A stretch of 64,000 bases of DNA from Pseudomonadota bacterium (GTDB lineage Bacteria; Pseudomonadota; Alphaproteobacteria; Sphingomonadales; Sphingomonadaceae). The stretch's first letter is position 1, and the number at the start of each line of letters is the position of its first letter. The notes beneath the pieces were generated by a model. It did not search any database, was not told where the DNA came from, and was given only the letters and a program-made list of their open reading frames with translations. This document shows positions 63,617 through 64,000 of this stretch, piece by piece. The stretch is taken from positions 124,001 to 188,000 of the forward strand of contig JAFAFE010000007.1 in the NCBI GenBank assembly GCA_023423655.1, in the 5' to 3' direction. Both the position numbers and the translations under genes were made by a program.

Positions 63617-64000
63617 ACCGCATACCTCGTCAGCATGAGATAGCCCGATACCAGGAACACCCAGAAGAGCGAGATTGGCAGGAAGATTTTCCAGCCCAGA
63701 CGCATCAACTGGTCGTAACGGAAACGCGGGACGGTTGCCTTGACCCAGCTAAACACGAAGAAGAAGAAGAAAATCTTCGCAAACAGCCAGATAATGCCCG
63801 GCACCGCATAAAGGATCGGAATATCGAGCGGCGGGAGATAACCGCCCCAGAACAGGATGGCGTTGAGCGCACACATCAGGATGACATTGGCATATTCGCC
63901 AAGCCAATAGAGCGCGAACGACATGGACGAATATTCGGTCTGATAGCCCGCGACTAGCTCGCTTTCCGCTTCGGTCAAATCGAACGGCGCGCGTGCGGTT
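63613..64000 (-). CDS. nuoH: NADH-quinone oxidoreductase subunit H, C-terminal part (5' truncated by window end)
   Basis: This complex I membrane subunit helps form the quinone site. Only the last 129 codons are inside the window. The frame is open to base 64000 and begins ARAPFDLTEAESELVAGY, the conserved quinone-chamber loop. Helices follow at ANVILMCALNAILFW and WLFAKIFFFFFVFSW. Then VKATVPRFRYDQLMRLGWK, a family signature, precedes the last helix. The stop shares ATGA with the orphan gene. Confidence 0.95.
   Translation of the reverse strand, partial: TARAPFDLTEAESELVAGYQTEYSSMSFALYWLGEYANVILMCALNAILFWGGYLPPLDIPILYAVPGIIWLFAKIFFFFFVFSWVKATVPRFRYDQLMRLGWKIFLPISLFWVFLVSGYLMLTRYAV

Overview
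The window looks like chromosomal DNA of an alphaproteobacterium of the order Sphingomonadales (Sphingomonadaceae-like). The evidence is the gene order dusB-ntrB-ntrC-ntrY-ntrX-hfq-hflX beside mazG, a double-Sm Hfq, the order nuoH-I-J-K-L-M-N-birA-coaX-rnj-DUF1467, an IspDF fusion, and a G+C content near 60% with palindromic intergenic repeats common in sphingomonads. Genus and species cannot be named from this. Coding density is high. No phage, insertion sequence, plasmid or CRISPR region was seen. Most genes are housekeeping.

Layout. 1-1.6 kb: the 3' end of an MFS transporter, then alr. 1.65-1.8 kb: a composite hairpin repeat. 1.8-4.9 kb: a polyhydroxyalkanoate block (thiolase, short PhaC-like synthase, divergent repressor phaR). 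4.9-12.4 kb: proS (archaeal/eukaryotic type), rnr, a universal stress protein, pyruvate dehydrogenase E2 with a palindromic repeat inside its reading frame, and lpdA. 12.5-17.4 kb: a vitamin B12 uptake operon btuB-F-C-D behind a cobalamin riboswitch. 17.6-27.8 kb: mazG, hflX, tandem hfq, and the nitrogen two-component pairs NtrYX and NtrBC with dusB. 27.8-31.7 kb: ispDF, a CinA/PncC amidase, a RatA/Coq10 protein, lipA and a beta-carbonic anhydrase. 31.8-36.8 kb: putP, ettA, an M28 peptidase and a small lipoprotein. 36.8-44.0 kb: an overlapping minus-strand series mltB, D,D-carboxypeptidase, tmk, holB, metG, tatD and an MBL hydrolase. 44.2-46.3 kb: tRNA-Ser(UGA), tRNA-Pro(UGG), a PMT-like membrane glycosyltransferase and a CAU-anticodon tRNA. 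46.4-53.5 kb: an atypical histidine kinase, an Lrp regulator, an exported repeat protein, an Hpt-like protein without its phospho-histidine, a large membrane coiled-coil protein and a DUF1467 protein. 53.5-64 kb: rnj, coaX, birA and the complex I genes nuoN to nuoH.

How the genes work together. The B12 block is a self-contained regulated uptake system: the riboswitch senses cobalamin, and the outer-membrane receptor, periplasmic binding lipoprotein, permease and ATPase import it. The ntr block joins nitrogen sensing to RNA-based regulation (hfq, hflX). E2, E3 and LipA share lipoate-dependent pyruvate oxidation, which feeds NADH to complex I. The phaA/phaC/phaR block stores surplus acetyl-CoA as polymer.

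Places most worth a second look: a gene of about 46% G+C inserted without a gap between nuoH and nuoI; the REP pair inside the E2 linker; the tandem Hfq; and two degenerate phosphorelay proteins near a TipN-like polar scaffold candidate at 46.4-53.2 kb. I found no clearly new multi-gene defence or mobile system.
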